A stretch of 64,000 nt of DNA from Dimorphilus gyrociliatus (lineage: Eukaryota > Annelida > Polychaeta > Dinophilidae): the NCBI GenBank assembly GCA_904063045.1, contig CAJFCJ010000004.1, positions 1,419,713-1,483,712 of the forward strand, read 5' to 3'. This document shows positions 23,367 to 35,116 of the stretch, piece by piece. The translations under genes were made by a program, and so were the position numbers. Below the pieces are notes generated by a model, which searched no databases, had not been told where the DNA came from, and was given only the letters and a program-made list of their open reading frames with translations. How positions within the stretch are numbered: position 1 is the first letter of the stretch; every line of letters starts with the position of its first letter.

Positions 23367-24446
23367 ATCTCTGACTATTAAAGAAAGGAATATCTTACGA
23401 TTAACATGATTTAGAAAGAAGTAATTTGGATGTAGATACATAGATAGGTAGATAGACAAAGAATAACCCCAATTATATGTAATGAATGATCTATAGAGAT
23501 ATTTAACATGTATAACAAAAAGCATGTAAATCTGTCCTGAACAAATATAATATATAACGTTATTAATCATTATAACGTCAATAATCAATCTTATCAATTT
23601 TCAAAGCATAAAACAATAGATCATAAGGAAAATATTTTTTTATTACATAATTAATATATTAGTTAAAAGATTAGTAAATAAGATTCTCTTTTGATGATAA
23701 TTTTGTGAATTGACCAATTATATTATAATTCTTATAAAAAAGATGAAAACCTGGTAGATAATCGTTATAAACATCATATTTGTCAAAGGAAATCGAAACG
23801 GCGACTCTTTTGTTAGCCTCTAGGATGTTAGTTTGATTATATTTGCTGACTGGCTGACTGGTGCCAAGATAAGGCTGATCCTAGCAAAATTCTCTAATAG
23901 TAGTAATGTCATTTTTTTTGTTTCATTTCTCTTTTACAATACTATTTTAATGATAATCTCATATTAAGTTTAGAAAACGCCTTTATTCCAATTAAAATAA
24001 AATAGTACGAGAAACCTAGGCCACTCCTTTTTTACTTTTCTCTTTTAGTTTGGTTATAATATATAGCTTTACTTAACGATTCTTATCAATAAACATCCTT
24101 ATCAATTCCATAATCATTGAGAAATTATTCGTTAATTGCCCTAAAAAAGGAAGTAAATATAAAGAAGTTTCATTACAAAAACATGAAAGTTAATATTTAC
24201 TCAATTTTGTTAATTTTTTTGCAGATTTCTATATCATTACATGACTTTTAGTCATTTTGTTGGGTGAAGGGGAGGGAAGGGGCGGAAAACAGGAACGGAA
24301 CATTCCCTATTTTTGCAAACTTTAAATGTTATTTAGACAATAAAAAACCTATTATAAATTACAATATATTTTTCCATATGAAACATGAATAACTCGATGA
24401 CTGTGTCCTCTTCTTTTTCCACAGTCAAAGGTTAAAACGCAACTAT

Positions 24447-24456
24447 AGATGTCGCC
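24447..24456 (+). promoter_or_regulatory. AGATGTCGCC motif copy
   Basis: One of three exact AGATGTCGC copies in the window (also 37165 and 37857). Related AGATGGCG copies lie at 48099 and, on the minus strand, at 60116. Possible promoter or insulator element; function inferred only. Confidence 0.35.
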
Positions 24457-25095
24457 ACAGTTGGCGAATCGCAGAGCTACGTATCTGTAAGAACGCTAAA
24501 CGCATACGAAACGAAGACATCTCTCCGGAACGGTTGCCGAGCGAAATTCATATATATTTACATTTAGATTATTTATTACTGGACGGGCGTTGGATAAAGA
24601 AACACGAATTTTTGTGCCATCGTTCGTCGTTTTAAGATAATAAAATAAAATAAAGAACATTTTGATAACTTTTGGATTGTATAGTACAGAAAGAGTTGTT
24701 TCATCTCTTAGCTTTATAATCAAGGTTTGATAGAAAATTTCATTTCTTTTCGTTCGTAGCGATGTTACAATAAATTATTTTGCATTTGTGTGTTTTCTTA
24801 ATGTTCGCTTCTCTAAAACGATTCAGACAATTCACAAGGCTTTTTATTAATATAGGTAGATAAATAGTATATTAATATTTTACTAGTAAATTAATGTATA
24901 TATCTAAAGTATGAATGATGTATAATTTTTACATAAATAAAACGTTTCTCTTTCGCCAGACTTAGAGACTAGTCATTAGTTCCCCGCTGTTCTCTCAAAC
25001 CATGTTACTTAGAGAATACTCCTTAAATATTTGCATATTAGATTCTTACTGTAGAAAGACGTCTGTTTTAATTACTATTCTTCTTCTAATGCAGG

Positions 25096-25204
25096 ATTCA
25101 AAGGCGTTCGAGTGAAGAATAGAATAAGAGACGCCAGAGGCATTTTAGAATTTGACGCCTCAGAGAGTTCCGACTTTTCCTTTGTCAAAATATTCTCATA
25201 TAGT
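25096..25204 (+). other. Possible unassigned exon
   Basis: A 109-bp stretch is preceded by a textbook acceptor (ttcttcttctaatgcag) and followed by GTAAGATAAG. It is open in one frame (GFKGVRVKNRIRDARG and on). Its base composition is richer in G and C than the flanks. It lacks a start codon. It could be a 5' exon of the gene at 25979 or part of an RNA gene. Confidence 0.3.
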
Positions 25205-25978
25205 GTAAGATAAGTTGACAAGTTTTGTTCAGTTTTGTTTAGAACAGAATAGTTCTTTAGCTCCGGCTTCCAAAATGATTTGTAGTCATTTTTTTTTCAA
25301 CAAAATTCAATTGTTTTGACGAGTTCAAAGGAACCAATCAAAATATTTACAAAATATCTATTAAAAGTAGTATTCTATTCTTTAATTATTTATACTAATA
25401 AAGTATTTTTATTCAATTTTTATATACAAAAACATAAAATAAACTGTAAACTAAAAAAGCATAAAAAAGAGTAAATATAGTTATTAAAAACGGTGCAAAC
25501 TAATCTCTAATTAAGTGACAAGCAATCTTTAAGTATTCTATTTGAAATAAAGAAATACTATTAATGATAATAGGAAGCCCTCAGGGATAATTTGAAGTGC
25601 CCTTCGACAAATAAGTCAGAATAGGAGGTTCTTTCTCTTCTCTTCGAAATTAGTTTTATTAGTCTTAATTATATTTTTATTTTTTTGAGCAAAACTGTAG
25701 TTTTAACATTTCTGCGTAGAAAAAGAGAAAAAAAAAACCAATTAAAAAATCTATTCGAATAAGAGAGTAGGAAGTGAAATGACAAGAGGTAGTATCAGGA
25801 AGGAAGATAGTAAGGGAGAGGAGATAGTGTGAGTCGTCGTGTAGTGATGCGTTGAACAAGTAAAAAGCCTTTTTTGTTATATTTATATCTAATTTTTTTA
25901 CGTATTGTTTGGAAACAGGCTATAGAAAAAAGGATACAGCTACATTTTTCCAGTTATATATCAGAATACACGATTATT

Positions 25979-26326
25979 ATGCAAACTTCGACTGAATCCG
26001 TCGAACGATCATCAATAAATCTCATCATCCCCATATCGACTCAGACAACTGGCACTAATCGACGGGAGGAAGAGCCAAGCGCCCTCTACAGTCCCGCTGT
26101 CCCAAATTTAATTATACTAACCGTAGTCCTTCTCTCGGTTCTCTTAGCTGTTGCTATAGGCCTGATTCGGCGAAGATTAAAGAAGTTTAAGACAGAAATC
26201 GACTCGTCCTTTCTAGATCGATACCGGCATATTTACGAACCATTGGCTGCTGGACCGGCCGATGAATATGATAATACTTTCGTGGGTGTATCCGTTCCAC
26301 TGTTACAAGATAATACAAAGATTTAA
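25979..26326 (+). CDS. Small single-pass membrane protein, function unknown
   Basis: The frame from the ATG at 25979 encodes 115 residues. Residues 1-42 are Ser/Thr/Glu-rich and carry no signal peptide. Residues 43-62 are a clear membrane span (PNLIILTVVLLSVLLAVAIG). A basic stop-transfer stretch (RRRLKKFK) and a tail of about 45 residues follow. The tail has tyrosines in DRYRHIYEPL and DEYDNTF. The charge pattern suggests an N-out, C-in type III protein. A reading that starts further upstream lacks an ATG. Codon use (many CG-containing codons) differs from nearby AT-rich DNA and supports real coding. Not recognised; no close family known to me. Confidence 0.6.
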   Translation: MQTSTESVERSSINLIIPISTQTTGTNRREEEPSALYSPAVPNLIILTVVLLSVLLAVAIGLIRRRLKKFKTEIDSSFLDRYRHIYEPLAAGPADEYDNTFVGVSVPLLQDNTKI

Positions 26327-26576
26327 TATCTAATTTATAAAGGACAACTACAGACATGTAATGAAGGAGGAGATATATTTATATATTCCAGTATATACTG
26401 TATAAACTATATTTTTATCTTACACAATTGAAAAACATCTTTGTACTGTGTTCTTTTTTCTAAGAAAGTATGAATTTAAATCAAATTTTTTCCATATTTC
26501 ATGGTCCAAACTGTTTCTTAAAATACGTACACTCTGGCTAATTGCAAAAAACGCACAGAAACCAGGAGGGAGAAGA

Positions 26577-26618
<42 letters not shown>

Positions 26619-27707
26619 GGAACAAAAACTGAGAAGAAGCATTTGTTATGTAACAGATTTTTGCTTTGGAAATGAAAAATTTATTGAATAAAAGAAAACA
26701 ATAAAAAACTAATACTGAAAGGTAAATAATCACCATAAGTTGAATAATAAATATTAATTGGCGAAATTAATCAAATGATTTATTGCGTAATACAAAGAAA
26801 GCATAGTATCTTTAAAAGCTTCAACTCAACTTATCTCTGACTAAGATAAAGTATCCATGGGATTATATTAGAGAACGACAAACAATTCGATGTTTGTATG
26901 CTGCACCCCCTATTCTTAATATAACTGCATCACGTCTATTCCAGTTTTTGCATTAACCTTGTTTGCAGATTCCCTTACTTGCATTGAAATTTTTCAAATG
27001 AAATCATCAATCTTACAAGGAAAATATAATCAATGTGTATGTGGAACGATAGTATAAATTTATAAATTATGATTGAAAAGATTTCGAAAGCAAAGAGAGA
27101 AGAAAAGGAAATTTGTTTTTTCTTTTTTTGAAAAACTTAATCACTTTTAAGATAAGGGCGAATTGGGGTTAGAAAAGGGAAAGTAAAGGAAGTCATGGTA
27201 AACTAAGCATAGAAATTTTTTTTAGTTAGAGAATCAAATGCACTAAGAAAGTCAATCTGGATACTTCCGCTAAGCTGAAAGAAACAAAGGAATACTGGAA
27301 AATCCTCTTGCTAAAGAGGATTAATTCCCCCTTAACTTTTTTTCATCTTTAACCGGTTTTCTTTCCCCTTAGGTTTAAATATACGGTCATTTTTTTTGAT
27401 TACGCCAATTATTGAGTATATGAAAGAGAAAAATAGGATATTTCTAATCATATAATACAGATGTACAGATAATAAAAAGATAATTATTTTTAGTTTATCA
27501 TCTTTACACTTCTGTTACCTCTGGTAGTTCTATTTCATTAAGTACTGACGCATCTATCATTATTAAAAATCGACAATGATTTTATTAACAAAACGCTTTT
27601 TCTTATTCGCTTCTTCTGATAAAGAGAGTTTTTCTTTCGATACAAACTTCAAATGAACGTGACGTTTCGAAATCAGATTTTTAATTTTCAATTTTCATAA
27701 ACTAAAT
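26327..27707. other. Intergenic region with a (GA)n microsatellite
   Basis: No supportable gene. The frames at 26448-26675 (+) and 26518-26736 (-) run through the GA repeat and are artefacts of it. Confidence 0.5.
26580..26612. repeat. (GA)n microsatellite
   Basis: About 16 perfect GA units followed by AAGAGAAGG. Confidence 0.92.
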
Positions 27708-27971
27708 ATGAAAAGAATTCTTTTTATTTCATTCATTCCTTGCCTCCTTGTTTGTCAGGGTTCGTTAGGACAAAATAACCCCTTTAAGAACCTCTGTAAA
27801 ACTTCTTGCCGAGAGGCCTACAACAATTGCTTAGCAAAATGCGGAAATATACGGGCAAAAAATCTGATGGGAAATATAGACTGTTCTAACTTGTTGCAGA
27901 ACTGTAGAAGGAATATGGATCCACAATCTGCGTGCTATCCAGCTTGTCAAGCGAAATGGGCGGCAACGTAA
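27708..27971 (+). CDS. Secreted eight-cysteine peptide
   Basis: A single exon of 87 residues. Residues 1-21 form a signal peptide (ILFISFIPCLLVCQGSLG). The mature part has eight cysteines: Cys30-x3-Cys34-x6-Cys41-x3-Cys45-x13-Cys59-x6-Cys66-x9-Cys76-x3-Cys80. The repeated C-x3-C and C-x6-C spacings suggest paired helices tied by disulfides rather than a knottin. This could be a venom-like, antimicrobial, pheromone or structural secreted protein. I recognise no named family and claim no toxicity. It has no intron, unlike the two cysteine peptides near 5-7 kb. The start is the first ATG and lies in AT-rich leader sequence. Confidence 0.75.
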   Translation: MKRILFISFIPCLLVCQGSLGQNNPFKNLCKTSCREAYNNCLAKCGNIRAKNLMGNIDCSNLLQNCRRNMDPQSACYPACQAKWAAT

Positions 27972-28501
27972 CTTGTTTTTTTAGTTTCAGATATACTCTC
28001 TCTCTATATATATATAGATATACTCTATATAGTATATAGAATCCCATATTTTTAAGCAACTTTTATAGAAAGACACTCATAAAACAAACTTTTACTGTCA
28101 ATTGTCTTCAACAAATAACTTATACTACAGGGAATGTAAGAGAAAATGTAATAAAAATTACAAAACGGGCTTCGGATGTCGGAATCGTTGTAAAAGGATA
28201 GCCAATAGAGTTCTTCTAAGGCGATAAGGGAGTATACGGTCGCTGATCGATTTTTTAAAGCCATCACGTGACTACCCTTTTTATTTATCCTTCACAGTTT
28301 TGGATAATATTATTCATCGGAGTCTTTGCCTTGGAAGGCCTATAGTACGGGCGTAGCTCCATTCTTTATTGTATTCGTATATCGGTGTGTTTCTCGAGAC
28401 CGCTTTTAAGCTGCATTAAGCTCACCTTTACCTTGGCCGAGATTGTATAAATAGAGAAAGACTTCACCTTCGATTATTCACTCCGCTAGAACACAGTCAC
28501 G
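27972..28501. other. Intergenic region and promoter of the mucin-stalked membrane protein
   Basis: No gene. TATAAATA at 28446-28453 is 48 bp before the ATG at 28502. The frame on the minus strand at 28052-28267 is not supported. Confidence 0.5.
28446..28453 (+). promoter_or_regulatory. TATA box of the mucin-stalked membrane protein
   Basis: TATAAATA in a locally GC-richer promoter, 48 bp before the start codon. Confidence 0.6.
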
Positions 28502-31466
28502 ATGAAGGCTTTACTTCGCAATATATTGACGTTTTCACTTTTACTTCAAACTATTAACGCCATTTGTAATAAAGGTAACTATTCTCTGTCTATAATGAAA
28601 GTTTGTAAAATTTTAAATATGTAATTAGAAAAAATGATATAACATTTCCTACGAATTCATGAGAATTATACCGCTTCGTGAATGAAAATAAACATACTAT
28701 ACAATGTTTTTTTCTTTCGTTTCAACTGTCATACGCAACCTAGGAGGGTGCGGTTTACCGTGACTTAGTCAAAAAGGAATTGGGGAGAAAAATATTTCCC
28801 GCCCACCCACTCCCCCTCCTTATATACATTTTTAAAAGATAAATATATTCTCTTTTTTCTTCTTTCTCTCTTCTTCTTCTACTTACAGTTATCTTTCTTC
28901 GTAGATATTATATATTTCTTTATTCTTTTCATTTCTCGCAATGAGAGTTTGGTATTATAATTAAAAAAATAAATTGATATCCTATTTATTCTACTCTTTT
29001 TAGATATTCTTTATGCTTTTCCTTTTAAGAACTCTTGTAATTTAATAAACTTATTAAATCGCCAAAAACTAGAATTATTATTATTAATAGTATTTATATT
29101 AGTTTTAAACTAAGAAAATATAAGGGGGAAGAGCATTTGTAAATTGAACTAGATTGCTCACGCTTAATCTAATGGATTCTTTACATTCCACTACTAAAGA
29201 GAATACCCACAAGATTGCAAAGTACTTTTGAAGTTAATTATAATCAAAGTGATTAGTTTTTTTTGCTCTTACACAAGTTCTACTAAAAAAAAAAGAAGAT
29301 ATTTTTACTGTTTCGTTGACAATTTTATGTAAATTCTATACTATACTTAATAAAACCATTCACTTTAGTTTAATTTCTAGAGTTTTATTTATACGAATAT
29401 AAAAAAAGACTTTATTATTTGTTTTTGGATAAAACTATAATCTTTAGGGATAAGATATATACCTTATTCACTTTATATACTGTATACAATAACCTTTTTG
29501 AAATAGTTCAACGGGAAGATGTATTCTACAAACCTGAAAGTGTTTCTTTCACTTTGGACTGTCCTAGAGGAAGTACGATACAATTTGTCGAAGCCAAACT
29601 CTACAGGGACAACTGTCAGTTGGCGGACGCTCTGAGCTACATGAGAAGAGCCTGTTTTTTGTCAGATATATGCGCAACCGGACTGGATCTTTTTCAGTAT
29701 AACACTACAGCTTGTCCAAGTTCGCCAAATGATTCAGAGCTCAGACTTAAATGGTTCTGTGAACCAAAATTAGGTTCTGTAGGAACAATTTCGAAAGATT
29801 TTTGCACTGATACCGTCTCAAATCAAGGATATTACTTTATGCTTACGTCCACAACATATATAGAAACAAAGTGCATGTGCCGAATGACGGTCCCGGCTAA
29901 TCATGAAGTGGTAGTACAATTCACTGCGTCAACTAAACCAGGAGAATTTGACGATTGTAAAAATCATCTCTTAATCGGAGAAGACAGCAGCTCTCCAACT
30001 AAAGTATGTTCACGGGATTCTGTTTCGATACCTTGTCAGGATAAGGAAAAGACGTTATATTTTGCCGTTGAGAAGATTGGCGGTAAAATATATTACAACG
30101 CCGAAATTTCAGGTATGAATACTCATTTTCTTCATAATTTTCCGCTTTCTTAAATAATATAAGAGCCTATTTTATATATCTTTCATCCTCTTTCCTCTTC
30201 ACTCGCTGCTAGCAATTGTTTAATTGAAAGAAGTGACAATCATTGGCAAATGATAATAAAGATAATAGATTTTTATGTAATTATTTACGTACGATAGAAA
30301 CTTATATGATGAATCTATTTGCTGTATATTCGCTCTATTTATTCCTTTTATGGTCAACGATGTATAACCAATCATCGCATTTGTCATATTTCTCACTGTT
30401 TATGAGGTAAATTACCGTCACGCGACTGTCGTTGCTTTGACATCACTAACTCGTGTGTCTATGATATAAAATCAATCGGATTTTACATGTACAATCGTGC
30501 AAGTTGTCGAACCTCACTAAAAGAAGATTATTAACGCGTGATCTAATCTACTTTCTCATATCTACTTTCGTAAACAATTTAGAAGATTAAACAACCTAAC
30601 AGGAAAACAAAGCTTAACCCCTTAATGGTAAATTAATAGACATTTTTAAGGCTTAAATGCTGGACTTTCCCTTTTAATATACTTCAGCTATTTTCAGCTT
30701 TTTGACCTTTCTTTGATTATTTTAGCGTAAAAAGCAAATCTGAAATAACTCTTTTAGTAAGTTTGCGTGAATAAAATTTTCCTTTTTTCTCTTCCCTAAA
30801 TAGTAAATGACACATCACCAAATCAACTAGAAGTTATTTGCGGTTTAAGAGCTCCTATACCAGCCAGACAAACCACTACAAGCAACTTTGAACCTACCAC
30901 AAACTCGAAAACAACTACGAGTGAACAAGAAACTACAACAAAACTGAATGAACAAGAAACTACGGCAAAACCTAGCGTACAAGAAACAACACAAAAAATA
31001 GTAGACACTACAAGAGGAGAAGTTTCCACAAGAAGCAATAAACAAACGACTGCAGAAATGAACAGTCCAGATTTTATTTCCATTTCAAGGTGGTTTGGCA
31101 CAACATTACCGCCACCTGCAGGATCTGAGGATGATAATAGCGATGATGACATAATCCCAAGTATATATTAATATCTTCTTTTACAAGAAAATTTATTAAT
31201 TTTATTATTTATTTCATCCTTTTTTTAAAAAACAGTAATTATTGGAATATGCGTGGGAATTGCCGCACTTATTTTACTTGTGACTTTAATAGCACTACTC
31301 CTTAGATACAGGTAACATTATTATCATAAATAAGAGAAATTAAGTAATTATACATCTGAATATTTCATTAATTAGATCTGATTCAAAGAAGAAGGCACAT
31401 CAATCAATGGAAAATTTAACTACAGTAGAGAAACTCCAGTCGAAATCTTTTAAACCTCCAAATTAA
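28502..31466 (+). CDS. Mucin-stalked type I membrane protein with lectin-like ectodomain
   Basis: Exons 28502-28574, 29507-30112, 30804-31160, 31236-31311 and 31376-31466 close in frame to 400 residues. Residues 1-20 are a signal peptide. Exon 2 encodes about 200 residues with two cysteine-rich modules. The first (DCPRGSTIQFVEAKLYRDNC to LRLKWFC) has cysteine and aromatic spacing like a divergent SUEL/galactose-binding lectin domain. The second (FCTDTVSNQGYYFMLTSTTY onward) is CUB-like at best. Exon 3 is a Thr/Glu-rich stalk with imperfect repeats of the kind EQETTTK, and is probably O-glycosylated. Exon 4 is a membrane span (IGICVGIAALILLVTLIALL), and exon 5 a short basic tail. Sugar or ligand binding is inferred. 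Intron 1 holds a strong C-run cluster at 28798-28816. Confidence 0.75.
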
Positions 31467-32922
31467 AAAACGAAATCTTGAGAGATATAATGAATGGGGA
31501 AGAGCTTCTGTAGATATTACATGCAGTATACAGTATATATATACAGAATATATATATATATACAGTATATATATTTCTATTTATACTCATATATCATTTT
31601 TATAACGTTTTCAGTGGAAAATATCGGAAAAAATGATAATTTTTTCAAAGATATTCCATACAGTAAAAAGTTTTAAACTTGTATTCATCTAGTTCTTCTA
31701 TAACTTGATCAATTTGTATGTTATTTATTGTCCAAGAAACTGCTGATTATCTCTCATTTATAAATTACTTATTTATTTAAAGAAAAATGAGGAAAAAAGA
31801 CGATTTAAAATTATTTTTCTTCTTTTTTTCTTTTCGTTTACAGTTGCATTTTTTAACTATTTTTGTACTAGATCAATGATATGTTTTTTATTTACTTCTT
31901 TTATAATATAACGTAAATAGAAAAAGAATCGGCCTTTTCTTATTTTTTTTAACAATTTTGGCAATTTTTCTATAAATAGATATATAAAATATTTCTTAAA
32001 AGGAAATTTAACGATAAACACTTCAGGGTATCTTTTCTCTGAAAATATAAAAATTTCAAAGTCTAGTCAAAGATCTAGGGCAATATTAAGACATATATAT
32101 ATATATATATATACTGTATATTTTTACTTTAAAGCTACTTCTTTCCAAGCTCGTCTTTATCAAATTTACATAAATGTTCCTTTTCTCTATCAGGCAAAGA
32201 ATCGCTTTTATTTAATAAATTTCTACCCCGCTTTTGCGCCTAAAACTATTTTATAAATGCGTTCTTCCGGTTCAGTTGTAACTATGTTGGAAGAATTCTC
32301 TCTTTCTCTGTTTTATAACTATCCTTAGGCGTCTATTAAAAGCGTCTGTTTCGACACTGTCAATCCCTGGTAGATGAGATGTAGATAGGAAAAACAGTAA
32401 AACGTTTCTTTTATTCTATAAATAGCAACAAAAAACAGAAACTAAAAAAAACCGCTCAGATATATTTTGTAACATCACGAACAATTTTACATTCAGAAGG
32501 TGTCCTGCAGGAAAAGTAAACGCCTTCCTAATTCATGTTAACCTTGCGAATTTGCTTATTATCCTCCTCTTTAAAATTGTAATAAGCTTTGTTACTTTTA
32601 TTTTTAGAAAAAATGATAACATTTCATCATTTTGCATTGTAAAAATATTTGTCCTATTGCTTATCAATCTTTTCAAATGTACTTTACTTTTAGAATTTGC
32701 TGAAAGTAAGAGATAGGAACCTGTAATAGAGCTTATTATAAAATTCCCTTAAATTCAGGTTATGCATGAAAAATCCCGTTTATTTGAATAATTGTTGTGT
32801 TTTCCTTTGTTCATGCTCTTAAGGATCGATATTTAATACAGTAGACCTTTAAGTATTCATAATCAGTTGGGATTATACCGTAGATTATACAGGAGGGTCT
32901 TTTCGTGTTGAACAGCCAAAAC
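31467..32922. other. AT-rich intergenic region
   Basis: No gene supported. It has (TA)n tracts at 31520-31575 and 32095-32113, both containing TATACTGTA or its complement. The 60-residue frame at 31494-31676 is made of the repeat. Confidence 0.5.
31520..31575. repeat. (TA)n tract with TACAGTATA units
   Basis: Alternating TA broken regularly by TACAGTATA or TACAGAATA, so that the motif appears twice within about 40 bases. Confidence 0.8.
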
Positions 32923-34076
32923 ATGGCGAATAAATGGAATTATCCAGTTATTGCAGATATATTGGAAGAAAGAAGAAAATGGGAAGGTAATTATTTAATA
33001 TATTGCAATCATTGAGTAGTACGTATGCATATTAATATTTCTATTAAATACCATTACAATTCCATGTTAAATAGACGAGAGTAAAATATTGAATAACACT
33101 AGTTGAATTTTTCAACAGATATCTGTTGTTATGACAAATTCAGTATTTATTGTACAGAATAAGAAAGCTCTAAAATTAATGTTTATTGCTCTAATTCAGA
33201 ATAGATAGATTATTATTCAACACTAAAAAATAAATAGTAAGTAAAAGAGTCGTATTCAGGTCGAACTCCTTTAAACATTATCAACTTAAGTCAATAAAAT
33301 TGAAAGATATTGAATATCTTATTATGAATTACATAATTGCAATATTAGTATTATATTGTGTCAACTAGCACTTGTTTTTTTATTAAGTTCTTCAATCTTA
33401 ACTTTTCGAGCACTGTGTAAAGGAGTTTAGCGGAAAAGTCAACTTTGAAAGAATGTTTTTCTAATAACTCCATCTGCAGGCAAATACAAACGACAGCTTA
33501 AATAAATATGACTTTGAAAAATTCTTTTCAGTAAGAATAAAGAGTTCGTGCTCTGTGCCCAAGAAATTTCCCCTTCATAAACCTTTTCAGCGGCCACCCA
33601 AACCTGAACCACTTAAAGTTCAGCCAATGCAAGATACGAATATCTACACGGCTTTTAGAATAAAGCCAATTAAGACGCGTAATAAAAGTATTTCTGCACC
33701 GTGTTCGACCCCTCCATCTAGACCGATATCTGGTCGAACTCGCTATTATGGTCCACCCGTTCTAGAGCAAGTGCCTACTATAAATTCAACAATTTCGGTA
33801 AGTATTAAAAGACGTACAAACTCACCAGTAAATAAGATAAAAAGAGTTCAATCGGCCGTCACTCAAAGAAGGGATGACGAAAAAGATTTTAAAAGAGAAA
33901 AAGTAGTAGAACTAGCCAAGAGAAGAGCGGTAAGTGCTCCTCCAAGAAGACAAAAACTTGAAGAATCTCTGCAAGATCAACTACTAAAAATGTATGAACA
34001 ATTTAACTATGAAAAGAAAGCAAACGGAATAAATGGACTATTCGTAAGAAAAATGACTTTACACGATAGATTATGA
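32923..34076 (+). CDS. Basic proline-rich protein of unknown function (two exons)
   Basis: Exons 32923-32986 and 33532-34076, phase-1 intron of 545 bp, 202 residues. The short first exon (MANKWNYPVIADILEERRKW) is amphipathic. The second is basic and rich in Pro, Ser and Arg. It has KPFQRPPKPEPLKVQ, two related stretches (KSISAPCSTPP and RAVSAPPRR), and a C-terminal helix (ESLQDQLLKMYEQFNYEKK). No signal peptide, membrane span or known domain. The SAP-type repeats next to Arg residues resemble kinase or 14-3-3 sites, which is only a suggestion. A second acceptor at 33479-33480 would give a short product ending soon after WEGKYKRQLK. Not recognised. Confidence 0.65.
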
Positions 34077-35116
34077 TTGACTAGAAGTAAGGAAGAAAGA
34101 AATAGAGAGAGAGAGAGAGATAAAAGATATTATATATTCATGATTGTTCAGAATATCTTATATTAGCTAATTACCAAATAAGAAGGATATTAAATTGGGC
34201 ATTCTAACTGATAAATTAAATTAGCTATATTGAAACTATTGCTGTTTATATAATAATTCATAAGAGTTATTCAATTTGTTGATTATAAATAAATAAATTT
34301 ATATATATAGTGGTCACGCACATATTTTTTATTTAATTTAATCTTAATTCTATTTCGGAAAATAAGATCAATAACGTTCTTTTATTCTTCGATTAATATC
34401 GCTAATATATCATAATTTCTCGCTGACTTATCCTATAAAAAAAGGCACTTTACTTAAAGAATTGAATAATAGGTCTTTTGGTTAGTCAGACCGATAATTT
34501 TAGAATTAACAGAATGGAGACGAAGGTGGGGTGCGGCTTGGGCTGTGTCTGCGAGGAATTAGAAGTTTACTAAAGTAGAAATTCCCTTTGAAAGTGATAT
34601 ATTCAAGTATTGTTTATCGTTAAAATCTCCATTTAATCTTTTGAATAGAGGGATCAAGTATTGTTTCTATTTTTTAGTACATTGCAAAAGTTTCTTCTCT
34701 ATTTAAAAGTAATCTTTAAAAGTAATCGAAAGGCCGATTTACATAAATTCTTTTGTCTTATAACATAATTTAATACCAGTGTAACTATTTATACAATTGA
34801 ATTTTAAATTGTATCGTATTGTTAGTCATTAAATATGTAATTGTAGGTAAAAAACAATGTTTGTCGATAGCGTAAATCGACAAATGAATAGTTATATATG
34901 CGTACCACATAAAAACCATGGAGGGAATAAGATGGTTTCTTATTCCCCCCGGAAACACAACCCTCTCGATATTCTGAGTCAGAAATTCCCTGTTGTTTCT
35001 GACGTCAGAATTTAAGAAAAACCATCGGCAATCAGAAAACGCCTTAATATTCTCTGATTTCGAATAGAAAAATTGATTTCATTTTCCTTTCTATACTGTA
35101 ATCGATTTGTAAAAAG
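34077..35116. other. Upstream region of the LITAF gene
   Basis: It contains a possible alternative first exon at 34514-34525, a perfect 10-bp hairpin at 34923-34947, and two related bZIP-type sites at 34972-34984 and 34997-35010. There is a short GA tract at 34105-34120. No other gene seen. Confidence 0.5.
34972..35010. promoter_or_regulatory. Paired AP-1-like and CRE-like sites
   Basis: TTCTGAGTCAGAA (34972-34984; AP-1 core TGAGTCA) and the 14-bp palindrome TTCTGACGTCAGAA (34997-35010; CRE core TGACGTCA) have the same flanks and lie about 25 bp apart. They are 107-145 bp before the LITAF start codon. Both are exact consensus cores for bZIP factors. Regulation of LITAF by stress-type bZIP factors is inferred. 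Confidence 0.5.

Larger units (their letters stand above)
23367..25978. other. Intergenic region with a G-rich run and a possible untranslated exon
   Basis: No gene I can firmly support. It holds a G-rich four-run stretch at 24262-24282, an AGATGTCGCC motif at 24447-24456, and a possible exon at about 25096-25204. That exon is flanked by a strong pyrimidine-rich acceptor and a GTAAGA donor, and could be a 5' exon of the small membrane-protein gene at 25979. The frame at 24496-24723 (-) is not convincing. Confidence 0.45.

Noticed and set aside
30823-31152. 109-residue frame antisense to the mucin stalk
   Set aside because: A mirror of the Thr-rich codons of the sense exon; Val/Ser-rich artefact.
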